From: Ceratorhiza oryzae-sativae
Lineage: Eukaryota; Basidiomycota; Agaricomycetes; Cantharellales; Ceratobasidiaceae
NCBI GenBank assembly: GCA_030998015.1
Contig: JARWMV010000234.1
Span: forward strand, 1,922,001 to 1,986,000
DNA: 64,000 nucleotides
Direction: 5' to 3'
The position numbers were made by a program, and so were the translations under genes. This document shows, one piece after another, positions 11,578 to 23,361 of the stretch; position 1 is the stretch's first letter; every line of letters begins with the position of its first letter. The notes below the pieces were generated by a model. The model saw only the letters and a list, made by a program, of their open reading frames with translations. It ran no database searches and was not told the origin of the DNA.

Positions 11578-12336
11578 CCCACCATGTACATGGTAGACTG
11601 AAGGTTTACTGCAATTGAAATATCTGTTTCTACACATGGATTTGTCAGTCTTGCCAATTCAACGCGTTAGCATAGAGTTTCCTTGACGGTTTATTACTTC
11701 ATTTCACACTTTGGCTGCATGAATTATTACTACCCACAGAAGCTCATCGAATAGGCCCTAGATTCATTCAATTAGATTCAGTGACGCCCGGGAGCCCACT
11801 GCATTGAACCATGGTTCCATGGAGTCGTTCTGCCGTAGCTTCGCGCCCTAAGATGCGAGATTGCTACATATTTCACCAATACACTGGGTCTACAATACAG
11901 CAATGTATTATTTTCTTGTGATAAATAGGTTTCGTCGGGTGATTCGTGAGTGTATGTGCACAATTCTCATTGGCCATGTATTTGATGCTAGTGCCCACCT
12001 ATGATGTGCATGTCTCATACCAGCTGCCCGCTCGGTGTTCGTTGGTTCACAACAGCGCAATGCTCATTGTTAAGTCGGTATCAAGTCTAGCCAGCGCTCC
12101 CACACCAGAATGGGCACTTCTCGCACTATCCGGAGCCTTATTGAAGACTTTAAAGGCGGGGTGGCACGACTAAGATCTTGTACTGATCGTTGATACATGT
12201 CTGACTTGGCCAAAAAGCCGAAAGTCTAGTTGGCGCAAAGTAGCTCCACAAATCTGGCTAAGCTTTTTAGCGCCAACTGGATCTGGTAGCGCCGATAGCT
12301 TGTGCTAGTGGGCGCTAAAAAGTACAGTGGGGTCCC
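11578..12336. other. Intergenic with a 12-bp inverted repeat
   Basis: No gene supported. The arms ctttttagcgcc (12263-12274) and ggcgctaaaaag (12311-12322) are perfect inverted repeats about 36 bp apart, and a related ttggcgc lies just before them. See findings. Confidence 0.45.
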
Positions 12337-12883
12337 GTGGGTGCTAGTGAGAATCTCGGCTTTGCGCTGAGGACAGCCCGGTACGTTCCAGGCTCCAAAG
12401 GTGAACGACGAGCGCATTCAAAAGTATTGGCCAACATCAAGGTTGTATTAGTGGAAACGGAAAGTCGTCGGAGAACAGTTGGCCACAATGGAAATTCCCG
12501 ACCCAGACTTTCCGATAGCAATTTTTATGTGATAGCTACAAGATTTTTGCAAGTAAGTAGCGAAAACCATCTGGTGAAAAGCATTCACTCTCGCAGGTAC
12601 AAATACTGATAGCTTGTCTCAGCTTCCTTTGTGCGTCGAAGAAACATTTGAAACACTACAGACTCAACCATATCACGTCCAGTTTGCAAACTTGCACGAG
12701 ATGGCTGAGGAGTTGTTGAGGCATGAACAGGAGCTCTCCGAATGCCGGGCACTGTTCAATGTCAGTCCTTCCAATATTGCAGACACACGCGTTCAGAGAG
12801 GTTCAGTCACTGGTTATGGTGTGTTCAGACTTTGTACAAACTGGAAGGATTTTGTCGAGCTTGCAAGTTACACTCATCGATAG
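12337..12883 (+). pseudogene. Possible gene fragment, unknown
   Basis: Two adjacent open frames are protein-like. The first is VLANIKVVLVETESRRR followed by SDSNFYVIATRFLQ and a good splice donor (gtaagt at about 12552). The second is helical and charged (FANLHEMAEELLRHEQELSE). They can be linked by an intron ending near 12597, but there is no clean start, no family match, and downstream frames decay. I treat it as a remnant or an unrecognised short gene. Confidence 0.25.
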
Positions 12884-13190
12884 GCGAGCATTCACCGATG
12901 GCGGCCGATGGCTGAACACTCTTCACCTATATAAAAGAAGACCACACTGTTTGTATATGCGCTTGCCCCAGCCAACGTCTGCCAATAATATCGCCAGTAC
13001 TCCAACCTCGGTAATGGACTGGATTACATTAGCTACGCTCTACGACAGGTTGTTCGACAAGCTATTCAAAAAGCAAGATCCAAGGCAAAACAACTCTCAT
13101 CTCCAAGAAACCACAGAATACAATACAAACTATGAACAATCCTTAAAAATCATACATATGCATTCCTAACCCCACCCAAAACCCAAAACC

Positions 13191-15178
13191 TCAGAATCCC
13201 GACCTCTCGCTAACAGACTCGGCCAACGTCGGATACGTCGTTCGATTCTTCTGACTCGGGCGCCTATTGACCTTGGGTTTCGGCACGGAAAAACTCGTAA
13301 ACCGTTCATACCGCTGGTGTTTCGAATCTACCCACGCACGCCACAAACGCACATCAGCTCCTCCATTCCTCCAACCTCGGAAAACAAAGGAGCAGCAAGC
13401 AAAAAGACTCACTTCGCATTAGTTTGACCAAAAACGCCGGACCTTCGGCCGTGGCGCCCTTGGCCTTGGCGCCCAGTTGCTCGATCCCGCCAAACATGTA
13501 TTTATCGCAGAACAAGTGGATTCGTTTGCCTGCCGCGTCTTCGTCCGGGCAGGGTCGGTTCATGTATGCTTCGTATACAAACGAGCGGTCGGTGTCCGAG
13601 AGCGGTTCCCAATCGAGGGTCTGTTGTGGTTATGTGATGGGGCGATGAGGTGGTGTGGGTACGGAACAGGTTGGTATGTATTTGGAGCAGAAAGGAGCGA
13701 CGACGTACCTGATCGATGTGCTCATGTACCATCTCCGATATTATCGTAATCAGCTGCATGACCGTTATGTGCTTTGCATTGTCGATGTCCTCCACCCAAT
13801 CTCCGCTCCGGCCGTTGAACGGGTGTCGAATTACTAGTCTGACAAACTCTTGCCCTGGCCAAAACGCCGGAGCCCGGTCGAGCGCCTGTCCGCCTTCTCC
13901 CCGATCAAATGCGTGCTTGGGGTCGTAGCGGAGATCGAAGACAAGGTCGGGGATGCGTGAGATTCCGAGGGTGCTTTTCGTCTGGAGCAGCCTGTGAATC
14001 TCGATCTTTTGCTCAGGTTGTTTAGGTATGTAGCTCGAGGGTGGGATGAATGCGGTTGTGGAGGCTGTTGGGTATTGGTACGGTTGGTTAGACGAGGAAG
14101 AGGGCCGTCTTGAGTGTGTAGGCGTAGTTGGCTCGGATCTGGCTTGGTCTACTTCACGAGTTGGACAGTGCAATTATATTGGTATATACCCGAAAAAAAG
14201 ACAAGAAAGTCTCGTTGAGTACAATTGTTTCATTCGATTCATAACAGCAAGGTGGTCTCACCACGGAGACTCACCCGCGTTTTGGGCCGGATCCTGAACC
14301 CGATAACCCTTGGCCTTGAGCCTCTCTGCTCTCCTTCGGCTCTTGGGGGAGGGCGGGGGGATGTAACCCCGAGTTTGCATCGCGTATTCGTATTCGGAAT
14401 CCGACATGTCCGAGTCGTCGCCTGTAGAGTAGGGGTCGGGTGGTGGGGGAGCGGCGATAAGAGTGGTGGGAGGCGGCCGGCCGCTTGGAATCGGGGGCGG
14501 GTAGAGAACACCATATTGCTCTCGCACCGTGGTGATTGATTCTGGGAAGAAGGGGGCCGTCGAGTGTAAGCGCCACCCATCTGGGTGTGGCATGCCCGAG
14601 GGTATGCGGATTGAAACTGGGTGTGCAGAGCCACTCGCGTATGTTGGCGCAGAGGGGTGGCGATACACGGGTTCCATCCATGACATATCCCTGGGCGCTG
14701 GTAGGGGCACAGCGAGAAGTGAGCGCTCAACTGGGGGCGGAGGGCGAGAACGCTTGTACGGCCAGTGTCTGGTGCCCCCCGGAATGTAGGGCAGCCTGTC
14801 TTGTTCAGGCTGCTCCAAGACGTGGCCGCAGAGATAATACTCGTTGACCATGACCAAAAAGTCCGAGTCTTTGGCCTGGGGCAGGTCGGGAACGTGCCAG
14901 ACGGACTCGAGCCATTTGATACCCGGTGCCTCCTTGGTCTCAAAGTACCAAACTTGACTGTCTTCGTCGAGTTTCATCTCGCGCTTTTTCGTGAGTTTGT
15001 CCTCGGATTTGGGCTTGGGCACGCGCCGGACGGGGGGAGCGTAGTCGCGTGGGTCGCCCATGGTGGTGTAGGGCCTGGTCTGGGCATAGGCATGGGCATG
15101 CTGGGGGAGGCCCGAGAATTGGCAGTAGCAGACGTTGGTGGATCCAGAGTGGTAGTGAGGGGGGCCGAGTGCCTGCAT
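13191..15178 (-). CDS. DUF6699-like protein with long Pro/Ser-rich N-terminus
   Basis: Long minus-strand exon (about 14277-15178) joined to 14150-13191 exons. The first exon begins MQALGPPHYHSG (15178) or, less likely, MGDPRDYAPP (15062). It carries KREMKLDEDSQVWYFE and PGIKWLESVWHVPDLPQ, then long Pro-rich sequence and a basic stretch PKSRRRAERLKAKGYRVQ. After an intron of about 125 nt comes DQARSEPTTPTHSRRPSSSS, then the domain: LGISRIPDLVFDLRYDPKHA, RLVIRHPFNGRSGDWVEDID, HITVMQLITIISEMVHEHI, WEPLSDTDRSFVYEAYMNRP and, near the end, KHQRYERFTSF. The RLVIRHPF...W.V..I...ITV and DRxxVxxAY patterns are what I associate with DUF6699. Role unknown. The start lies 277 bp from the divergent RCAN gene. 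Confidence 0.62.
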
Positions 15179-15455
15179 GACGGTGCGTTCTGGGAGCTTG
15201 TAGCCGCGACCCAGGAGCGTGTTGAGGAGCTTTCGGACCCAGCTGGCCAGAGCGAGACGAGGGCGAGACACAAGACCAAGTCGGCAGCAGCTCACCTTTA
15301 AAGTCGGACGCAACACGTGTGGACCTACACAGCGTTGGCCATATCCGGGTGGTGGCAATCCCAAAGCATGGTGGCAAGGCGAGGCACTGCCCGATGCGGC
15401 CAGCGCCCGGCGCGTATAACAGGGCCCTGGAGCGTAAACGGGAAATTTTACCACA

Positions 15456-16233
15456 ATGTCGCACAAAGTGGGCGTCGACCAGCGGACAAATACACTGATT
15501 GTCCCGTCGCTCCCCCCGTCGTTCTTCGACCCCCTTGTGCTCCAGGCACTGCGCGAGTTGTTCACCTCGTATGGCCCCCTCCACACCTGGGCCCCCCTGC
15601 GCGGCCTCGGCCGCATCATCGTCGTCTACTGGAACGAGCGCGAGGCGGAGGAGGCCAAGGCAGGTATCGACGGGCTGAGTCTGGGCTCTGATTCACAAGG
15701 GTGAGTCGTCCGACCCGCATGCACCGCCTCGCGCGACTGACTCGATGTGCCGATAGTCCTCCGTTTGTATTGCGTGTCTTTCGCGGCGCACCGACGCGCA
15801 CTCAAGCGAGCGAGCCGGTCAAGCTCGCTGTCCCAGCGCTCGAAAAGAATTTCCTCATTTCGCCTCCTGGATCACCGCCCGTCGGGTGGGAACCTGCCGT
15901 CGAGGACCCGCCGAACCGAGATGCGCTCGCTGCAGATTTGATGGAGGCCTGCGCCGATTGCAGCTCTCTCGTGAGGGTGGCGTCGAGGTCTTGGTGTCTC
16001 AGGGCGAGGACGGGGTGCCTGCCGTCCATCTCGAGGGCGAGTGGTCAGAAGACGACCAGGCCGGGCATGGTAGCTCGGGTATCTCGATGGTCAAGGCGAC
16101 GGTGGCAAGCATGGGCGGGAGTGGTTCTGGAATCGCCACCCCTGTAGGCTCCGGCTGGCTCAATGGCGAACGGGTATCGGTGCAAAAGATACCGACGCCC
16201 CGCCCACCCATTCCCAAGGAACCCGATTCGTGA
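15456..16233 (+). CDS. Calcipressin (regulator of calcineurin, RCAN/Rcn1), frame break in middle
   Basis: Cytosolic modulator that binds calcineurin and tunes Ca2+/NFAT-Crz1 signalling. The N-terminal RRM-like domain reads TNTLIVPSLPPSFFDP, then LRELFTSYGPLHTWAPLRGL and GRIIVVYWNEREAEEA; an intron (15702-15756) joins PPFVLRVFRGAPT. The family signature EKNFLISPPGSPPVGWEP is intact, followed by VEDPPNRDALAADLMEA. Here the frame changes: the sense continuation LRRLQLSREGGVEVLVSQGE is one frame over, through VHLEGEWSEDD to the stop at 16233. One missing C in gaggcctgcg (15944-15953) restores the frame. The C-terminal VQKIPTPRPPIPKEP corresponds to the TxxP calcineurin-docking motif of RCANs. The family assignment is very secure. 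Confidence 0.9.
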
Positions 16234-17021
16234 GTGGAATACCGAATTTTATCCCTTTTCCGGATGAACAAACATCAGACCTGTTCCGAAACACTTGAGG
16301 ACAACTTGATTATTGCCTATATTTTCTGATCCATCCTTTGATTTGGACCATGCCAAGCACGAGGCTGACCATTATCTTCCAGATGACATTAGATAGCGAC
16401 TCTGGTATCTCCTTCCAATTACACTGTAGCCCTGATAATCATACTTGTATCATCTGTAAAAAAAAAATCAATCTATATCCAAATCGACTTGGCCTGGGAC
16501 CGTGGATAAACTGGTCAGCAAAAATCACGCCGCACGTGCGCTTTGAAAACAGAGTTGGCTCCCCAGGCTGTGTGTGGGCATGCCCAAGAGCTGACCCTAT
16601 CCACACCGTGTTGGCCGTCTGCGGGACAAAAAAAAAAAAAAGACAGGCTGCGTATATCTGGTATGCATTTGCCCAGCGCGCCCGATAGCTGATACCACTA
16701 ATGAGCGATTCCAGCGGGGCAATCGTGATCATCACTTATCCGACCCAGTCGAGTTTATCCCGCTTCTTGGTCTAAACCACCACCAGCGGCCGTGGGCAAC
16801 GTCTGCTTGACACGTGCAGCGAGCTAATTCTGACCATTTTGTCGAGGGCGTGGTGAGTCTATACATATCCCGCTTGTCTTGCATTGACGTGTTGATTTAC
16901 CTCACCTATGCCGGCAGAGACGTGACTCATCTGTAGATCACACCGAATACCTCTTGGTATGTGTCCGCCACGTCCAGATGCTCACACACATCGAGTTAAT
17001 CGACTGCCATGAACTCTAGCC
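16234..17021. other. Intergenic, kinase upstream region
   Basis: No gene supported. Holds A-tracts at about 16458-16466 and 16627-16640 and presumably the kinase promoter and 5' UTR. Confidence 0.5.
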
Positions 17022-19849
17022 ATGGACACGATCAACCTCAGTACCACACCCGCCACCCCGCTCAAACTCGACATTGCGAGCCTCTCGCCCGTCGACTTTA
17101 ACCCGTCCGCTCACTCTCTCCAGCGACTACCCACACCTGATCCGTCGCGCCACCAGAACTCGAGTCTGGGCTCAGAATTGCTGGTGGTCAGCCCTGTCGA
17201 GTTGGGTGGAGGAGGATCAGATACCGCTCATAATTCGCCCGGCGGCTGAGCACGAGCGGTGGGCGACTGGCTCCTCCATCCTCAAAGGTCTCGCCTCTTC
17301 CCTCGCCGACACTCCCAGACCGGAAGCCGTAAACTAGGCGACGAATCTCCAAGCGAGAGTGGATGGAGTCCGCAATCCAATACCAGCAAGACCAGCGCGT
17401 TCTTTGGCTCGGGCTTTGGCGCAGGGCCGACACCGACGCCTCCTGCCCCACTCGTCAAATCGAAATCCATCTCCCGCCTCTCGCGCGAACACCCGTCTCG
17501 GTCGTCGACGACGAGCACCAACAGCAACGAGCCGAGCGACTTTGCGTTCAACCAAGGCGTCGGAGGGGCCAACGTCAATCGCTCCATGTCCGACTCGCAT
17601 TCCCATAGTGCTCCCAGGCGCTCCCAGACGGCCAACGCGTCCTTTTTTAGCCAGAGCGCAGCGACATTGACGCCCGCGCCTCCGCCAAGCCTGTCCCGTC
17701 GTCCGTCGACGAGAAACCAAAACCGGAACAAGACACCCGAACGAGGCGAGGCCTCCTCGCCCGATACCCAACACCTCCAAGCATCCCCCGATCGCGTCCG
17801 TCTTCCGCCCAGAGAGCGCTTCTTCCCCTCGCGCGCAAACGTGGATCGACGAGACCAGTGGGAAGAAGCGGCGATCGATGGGTTGGGCTCGTATGGCAGT
17901 CCTCCTCGATTCGGAAACGGGTTCGGAAGCTCTGCGAGTTTGAACGGGTTTAGTACAGGCAGTCTGGTCGATTGGGGTGGGTCCCAGGCGAGTTGGGGCG
18001 GTTCGACAGGTGGGGGGAGTTCGCGCGGCGTGTCGCCTGCTCGGCCTGAGCCGGATGCGTTGCGTCGCACGTTTGTGGATTTGGAAGAGGAAGGAGCCGT
18101 CAAGGAGACGGAGGTGGTGGCCGAGGAAAGCAAGCCCGACGCACTGCCCAAATTGACCACGAGCTTTTCGGACTGGCATTCGCTCGGCGGAGGGGACGCG
18201 CATACGCCTCGGCCTATCAACGCATCATTGCCGACACCGATCTCCATGGCGCCGACCAAGAAGCCCGTGCGGAGCGTCCATGCTGGAAGCAGCCTCGCGC
18301 CCCGCCCGGCAAACCGAGACCCGCATCCACACTTTTATCGCGAAAAGACTCTGTTGCATGCGCCCAATACACCGAGGCCGCCTGAACCGACGGCTGGATC
18401 GGTGTTGTGCGATGGAGACGTCAAGTTGCGGTTGATCCGCCCCCTGGGACTGGGAGCATTTAGCTGTGTCTGGTTGGCCGAGGACGAACAGGCTAGTTTG
18501 GCTGCGGGTGGGACCGTAGAGGGCATAGCACGAGCGAGGCCAAACGCCGGAGGGATCGCCGTATGCATGGCTTGCGACCCTCGACAAACGGAAGCGGAGG
18601 CGAAAAGCTGAACGGGAGTGGGAGCGTGGGAGAAGAAACCAAGGCAGGAGCCAAAATGGTCGTGGACGAGGATGCCGCACGCGGAAGGGATCTCGCGCGT
18701 GGCCAGAGCCCGTTGTTGGTCGAGGTTTCCCCTGCGTCGACGCCCGGCCCGCCTCCGTTGCAGACTGCGGGTCCACCCGGGCGGTTGGTCGCTGTGAAAA
18801 TGATGGACCGGGCGTTGTGCGACGTGAATGATCGGACGCGCATTAGTTTTGTGCGAGAGGTCGAGGTGTTGCGGGTGCGTTCATCTATTCGTGATTGGCT
18901 ATGCATATACCGACCATTTTTTGATAGCACATTTCTCATCCGTCCATCGTCGCCTATCTTCACTCGTTCACAACCCCAACGCACCACTGTCTTGTCGTCG
19001 AGCATATTGGTGGAGGCGAACTCTTTGATCTAATCAATTCGGAAGTCAATCGGAGCAAGATGACCGAACCGCTGTTGCGTCGATTGTGGGGCGAGCTGTG
19101 CCGCGCCGTCGGATGGATGCATAGTGTCGCGCTCGTTCATCGGGATATCAAGCTCGAAAGTGAGTCTTTCGACAACTGAATTTCGAGTTGCCATGACATT
19201 GACACATGGCGTAGATATACTCCTCACTAGTAATCCTTTTGAGAACCCCGTCCCGCCTTTGACTATTCCCCTCTTAAAGCTCACCGACTTTGGTCTCTCT
19301 CGCTTCATCGACCCAGCCCATCCTCAGCTCACGACGCGATGCGGATCGGAAGAGTATGCAGCGCCTGAGATTATCATGGGCTCGCCCTATGACGGACGCG
19401 AGACCGATGCTTGGGCATGCGGTGTCGTCCTGTTTGCACTTGGCACTGGTGTCTTGCCATTTGCGGACCCAGTGGAATCCCCCGGCCCATCGGTGCATTC
19501 CAGCTCCCATTCCCCACCCGCTCAGCAGCAACAGCAACGCCGTTCATATCTACTCCGAATCGCACAGTGCCAATATGATCCGCGGGGATTGAGTGAAGGC
19601 GCACGGAGGATCGTTGGAAGGTTATTGGTCCGCACCCCGACCAAACGAGGAAAAATCGCCGAATTGTGGAATGATCCGTGGATGAGAGGCGCGGGTGCCC
19701 CTCCACCCCCGCCTGGTTTAGAGTTACATGTTGGAGGCAAGAAACACGTCGTAGGGGGCGAAGACGAGCCGCAAGGTGGGGCTTATCTCGTCGACCAAGA
19801 AGGGATCGACAGCGTCGCTAGAGAAGAGATTCCGATATCGAACGAATGA
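17022..19849 (+). CDS. Ser/Thr protein kinase, CAMK-like, with long disordered N-terminus
   Basis: Starts MDTINLSTTPATPLKLDIAS. About 400 residues of Ser/Pro-rich low complexity precede the catalytic domain. Kinase motifs in order: Gly loop LGLGAFSCVWLAED, a loop insertion (about 18500-18780), VAVKMMDR (catalytic Lys), HISHPSIVAYLH after a 53-nt intron, LVVEHIGGGELFDLI, catalytic HRDIKLEN (split by an intron), DFGLS, activation segment CGSEEYAAPEIIMGSPYDG, and DAWACGVVLFALGTGVLPF. The domain ends RTPTKRGKIAELWNDPWM, with an acidic tail to 19849. The reading frame breaks three times: near 17240 and 17327 (between SDTAHNSP and KLGDESPSESGW) and near 18505 (between LAAG and WDRRGHSTSEAKRRRD). 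All can be repaired by one or two missing bases. Target unknown; the exact subfamily is not determined. Confidence 0.82.
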
Positions 19850-20561
19850 GTTTTGTATGTATGGTCCTCTTTGTATTGCTTTTTTTTTTTGAGCGTTCTT
19901 TTCTCCCCTTGAGGGTGTCCAAGTCTCTCTGCTTGTTGTTTGTTGTACTCTCTTCTCTATGCTGGATTGTTGTTGTTCGAAATACCAAGCGTCGTTTGAA
20001 CTTGGTCTGCGCTCGCAGCCAAGTTTATTTATCCACGAGAAGCGGGCGGCAAAAGATCCAGATAGTGTGATAGGCTATCCGAATCAAGCTCAGGGGTTAA
20101 GCTCGCCTAGCCTCGCTCCCGGGGTCTATTCCCAAATGGCTTGGTTCTTAGGGGTATGTCTCACTTTAAGCTGTGCTGGTGGCTTAAAACATCGTATTGC
20201 TCAATGATGGGGTTTTTATAGATCGAGACACCCGGTCGATCGTATTGCGTCACCTGATGCAAACCTGTGCAAGGGAGTCGAGTGTGATGAGCTATGAAGC
20301 GAAAACGTGGTTTGAATACAGAAAGACGATTGTGCAAGGGAAGTGTGATCCTTATTTATCCCCCCTTGATCTGGCGAGGTGAGTGCAATCGACTTTAGAA
20401 AACCTATTCGGCGGCTCGCCTAAGACCTTGCACAACTATAGAATAACATTACCAACGCAACGATTATCTTGCTATTCTCCTTGCGCCGTTCGAAATGATA
20501 AGCCCATAATCCACGAAATTCTGGAACTCACCAAGCGCATATAGCTGACACCCTCAGTAAC
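19850..20561. other. Intergenic
   Basis: Kinase 3' flank with a T-rich tract at 19881-19890. A 61-codon open frame at 20197-20382 shows no family resemblance. Possible unrecognised first exon(s) of the DUF6593-like gene downstream. Confidence 0.4.
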
Positions 20562-21096
20562 AGGCCTATTTGGCATCAAGAACTTTTTACAAGGCAAAGA
20601 CCCGTTATTGCCGTCGTTGAATGGCAGGTTTTTAATGGAAATATTCTGCAATCGGATAGGACAGAGGCATTGATGAATGAGCTGTTTTCGAAAGAGGGGT
20701 TATGCTTTGGGATAATAGAATTGACTTTCTGGACGTAGTGCAATCCTTTAGATCCAGGAGGTATGTTACACGAAACCAAGTTTCCCTCCATTGGAAGATT
20801 ACTCATGGCAAACTATGTGCGTGCCCGTTTGACTGAAAATTGAACCTTTCCTGAAATTAGGAGTCATCCCCCCTTGACTCGAGCAAGATCATTTTAACCT
20901 GGAACTGTGCCAAGCTTCCGCCCTGTGCATGTTTTACCTCAAACATGAATGATAATAGTGAAGAGATGGCGGTTAATTTAGTCATTGATTTATATGTAGT
21001 TCGTTCACGAGACCGAGGCGAGTACTCTGCAAATCAAATACCCCCTTGTAATGTGTGCAATCAAGCATACCTTGATGCAGCCGGTCTAATATCATA
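20562..21096 (+). pseudogene. DUF6593-like paralogue 1 (fragmentary)
   Basis: Exons reconstruct RPIWHQELFTRQRPVIAVVE followed by WQVFNGNILQ and EALMNELFSKEG. A GT-AG intron (about 20699-20751) joins SRRYVTRNQVSLHWKITHGK. After a gap comes EEMAVNLVIDLYVVRSRDR. The pattern 'VIAxxxW, then SxxYVTxxxVxxxWK, then a C-terminal hydrophobic strand ending in VxRxR' matches DUF6593, an Agaricomycete family of unknown function, as I recall it. It also aligns by eye with paralogue 2 (RRYVTRNQVSLHWKITHGKL against GTYVTREGVALKWKNTHGEL). No convincing start exon is present, so it is either decayed or its first exons are unrecognised. Confidence 0.48.
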
Positions 21097-21458
21097 GCCC
21101 GCCACCTTACGATATAGCTAACGCGCTGCGCAGATAAACTACTTGTGTCCGACCACCCTAATTATATAATGGCCATTTCATTTAGTAACATCTTGAATCA
21201 TCCGAATTTCCATCTCCGATATGCTTTGTATGACGGATGCTATCTATATCTTGGGGGTGGTCCTGGCCCAGTAGCACAACTCCGGATCGCTACAAAAGCG
21301 ACGTCATGTCGTCCATCAAAACGTCAAGGTCACGGTGCAGGACAGTGCACGTCGTGGAGCGAGGTAGGAATATGTTAGGATGTTGTATATATATATAACG
21401 GCGCCACAGTACTTGTGTTCAAAGAGTAAGTTGGAATCAGCTACCACGCCCTCTCAAT

Positions 21459-22332
21459 ATGACGACGTCAGTGTTTATCATCACGCTCGATAGAATACTT
21501 TTTGATCCAATGACTAATCTTATTCTAAATTGACCATCTATCACATATACTCTCCTAGTTGATTCGGATGGCCTAGTACGCTACGAGGTAAAACCCCAAT
21601 CCTCACACGTTCTAATGGGGAAGTGGCTAGTCGATTCGTTATATCCAGATACTGCCTGCTGGGATGTTTGGAAAACATCGTACTACGATTTCCAGCCAGG
21701 GAGTAATCATTGCAATAATCGACTGGCGAAAGCTCCAGCCGACAATCCTTCGATCTGAACGCAAGGAACTACCGCTCAGTAAGGCGTTCTAAATAGATTA
21801 AAGGCAAGTTTTGGCGAAAATATCCAGTTATAATCTGTCTAACAGCAGTGGTAGGTCAGGAACGTATGTTACTCGAGAGGGGGTAGCGTTGAAATGGAAG
21901 AACACGCATGGTGAACTTTGTGTACGTATTGTTCCTATAAGAGCTAGAATTAGAGACTCCAGCTGCCAATTAGTGTATTCTTGTATAAAAATCGCGGGAC
22001 GTTTTCATGGCCAGGTTGAGTTATTTCAACTGAAGCAAATTGCACTCGCCGTCGGCTTAAACGGTTTACGGCTAATGAACGAGCTTATTCATGGGTTCAT
22101 CTTCGGGATTCAGCCTATGATAATCATTTTATATTACCAATGCTCGAAAAAGATAGTGAACTGGGTTGTTATGGAAGATCTTGCGACAAGAAACGAAGGC
22201 GAGCTAGGCAAGGTGTTGACAGCTTCAAGTCACTATACGGGAAAATCAACTACTCAGGCTAACGCTAGACTTCGTAGTTCAATAAAAAGTGATAGAAGTG
22301 TGGAATACTTATGGGGGGGAGGGGTTCTGTGA
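21459..22332 (+). pseudogene. DUF6593-like paralogue 2, probably multi-exon
   Basis: ATG at 21459 opens TSVFIITLDRILFDPMTN. A piece ending VDSDGLVRYE (21559-21587) is joined by a clear intron (21588-21648) to ILPAGMFGKHRTTISSQG, VIIAIIDWRKLQPTILRSER and KELPLSKAF. Next comes SGRSGTYVTREGVALKWKNT, then GRFHGQVELFQLKQIALAVG and RLMNELIHGFIFGIQ. This is the expected DUF6593 order (VD-DG-xRY, TTI, AxIxW, YxTxDG-WK, and a final DEIxxTFIxV-like strand). The first intron lacks a normal GT donor after DPMTN, so the gene may be dead or an exon may be misplaced. The end is approximate: frame open to the stop at 22330-22332. Confidence 0.52.
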
Positions 22333-23361
22333 ACGTATACATGGTTAACGCTCTAACCCTCGCGGGTAGAAAGTTGAGTAGGCCCAGGATATTGTAAGTC
22401 AAATCTCGTAATGCTCAGCTTCCATTGAGAACATCAGTAGTCATGAGGGCTCGCCATTGACCGGGCTTGGTAAGGGGGCCAATGAGAAGTTACCTTTCGT
22501 GAAGGAACTGCCGGGGAAACAGCAAACGGGGACATGGCATAGATATTTCTGATCAGCAAGAAAACCGCCGGGTTGAGCGTTTCCCTAAGTCGCCGGAAGA
22601 ATAAATATATGCGTCGTGATATTCGCCCTGCGTGATCGTCTGTCTGAACAACCCGCAGGCCAATGTTTTTCTAATGTATACTGATCCTTTGAAATGCTTC
22701 GATGACTAAAAAAGCTGTGATAAACTAGACTGAGAACCACTCTTGTAACCAGATGAGTGAGCCGATGGAATCTGAGTTTACAAATATATCTTATGTCATA
22801 GGATGCATTGAGCACCAGATTAGTCGCATGACCACAGCTATTTATGGGGAAGCCCGATGTCAGTCCGGGGGAGTCTGTCGAGCTATGTATAGCCATGGGT
22901 TACGGTCTGACGCTCATCGAGCCACATGCTTTGATTGGGCCTATCATGTGGCTGGGAAAGTACAAAGCTCGAGGGTGGACATGATACCCTATACGCATAA
23001 TTCGCCATTTTTACGATCTCCGCAAGGCGGTCGCCGGGTAATGCCACATAAGGTCGTCAGACCTGCATGTTCGCTTGCACAGGCCAAGGTCTACAATATA
23101 TATCTCACTTTGCTTCCTTCTTGCTGTTCAAATGCATGGCTTCGCTACCTCTCTGATTTTTGCACTTTCCTTTTCACTCTCGAGCTCTTGCGCTGTTGTC
23201 AAAACACTGCACGATTATCGACACCTCTTCTCATTATCATAAATTCTCACCGATAATCACCAAATGGAGGGACCCTGGGGACTCGTTATGGTTTGGGTGT
23301 CAGGGGGTGAATTGGCTCAGTTTCCCTCGTTCTCTTCAGTCTGAACTAACCCTATTTCCAG
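22333..23361. other. Intergenic, AT-rich
   Basis: No gene supported. A 167-codon plus-strand frame at 22753-23256 has no motif or plausible splice structure and I regard it as chance. Confidence 0.45.

Noticed and set aside
14258..15619. Single 453-codon minus frame extending to 15619
   Set aside because: Only the part from about 15178 down looks coding; the upstream part overlaps the RCAN gene and its promoter.
17282..18259. 325-codon minus frame opposite the kinase N-terminus
   Set aside because: GC-rich antisense shadow of the Ser/Pro-rich kinase region.
21145..21378. 77-codon frame between DUF6593-like copies
   Set aside because: No resemblance to the family and no splice context.
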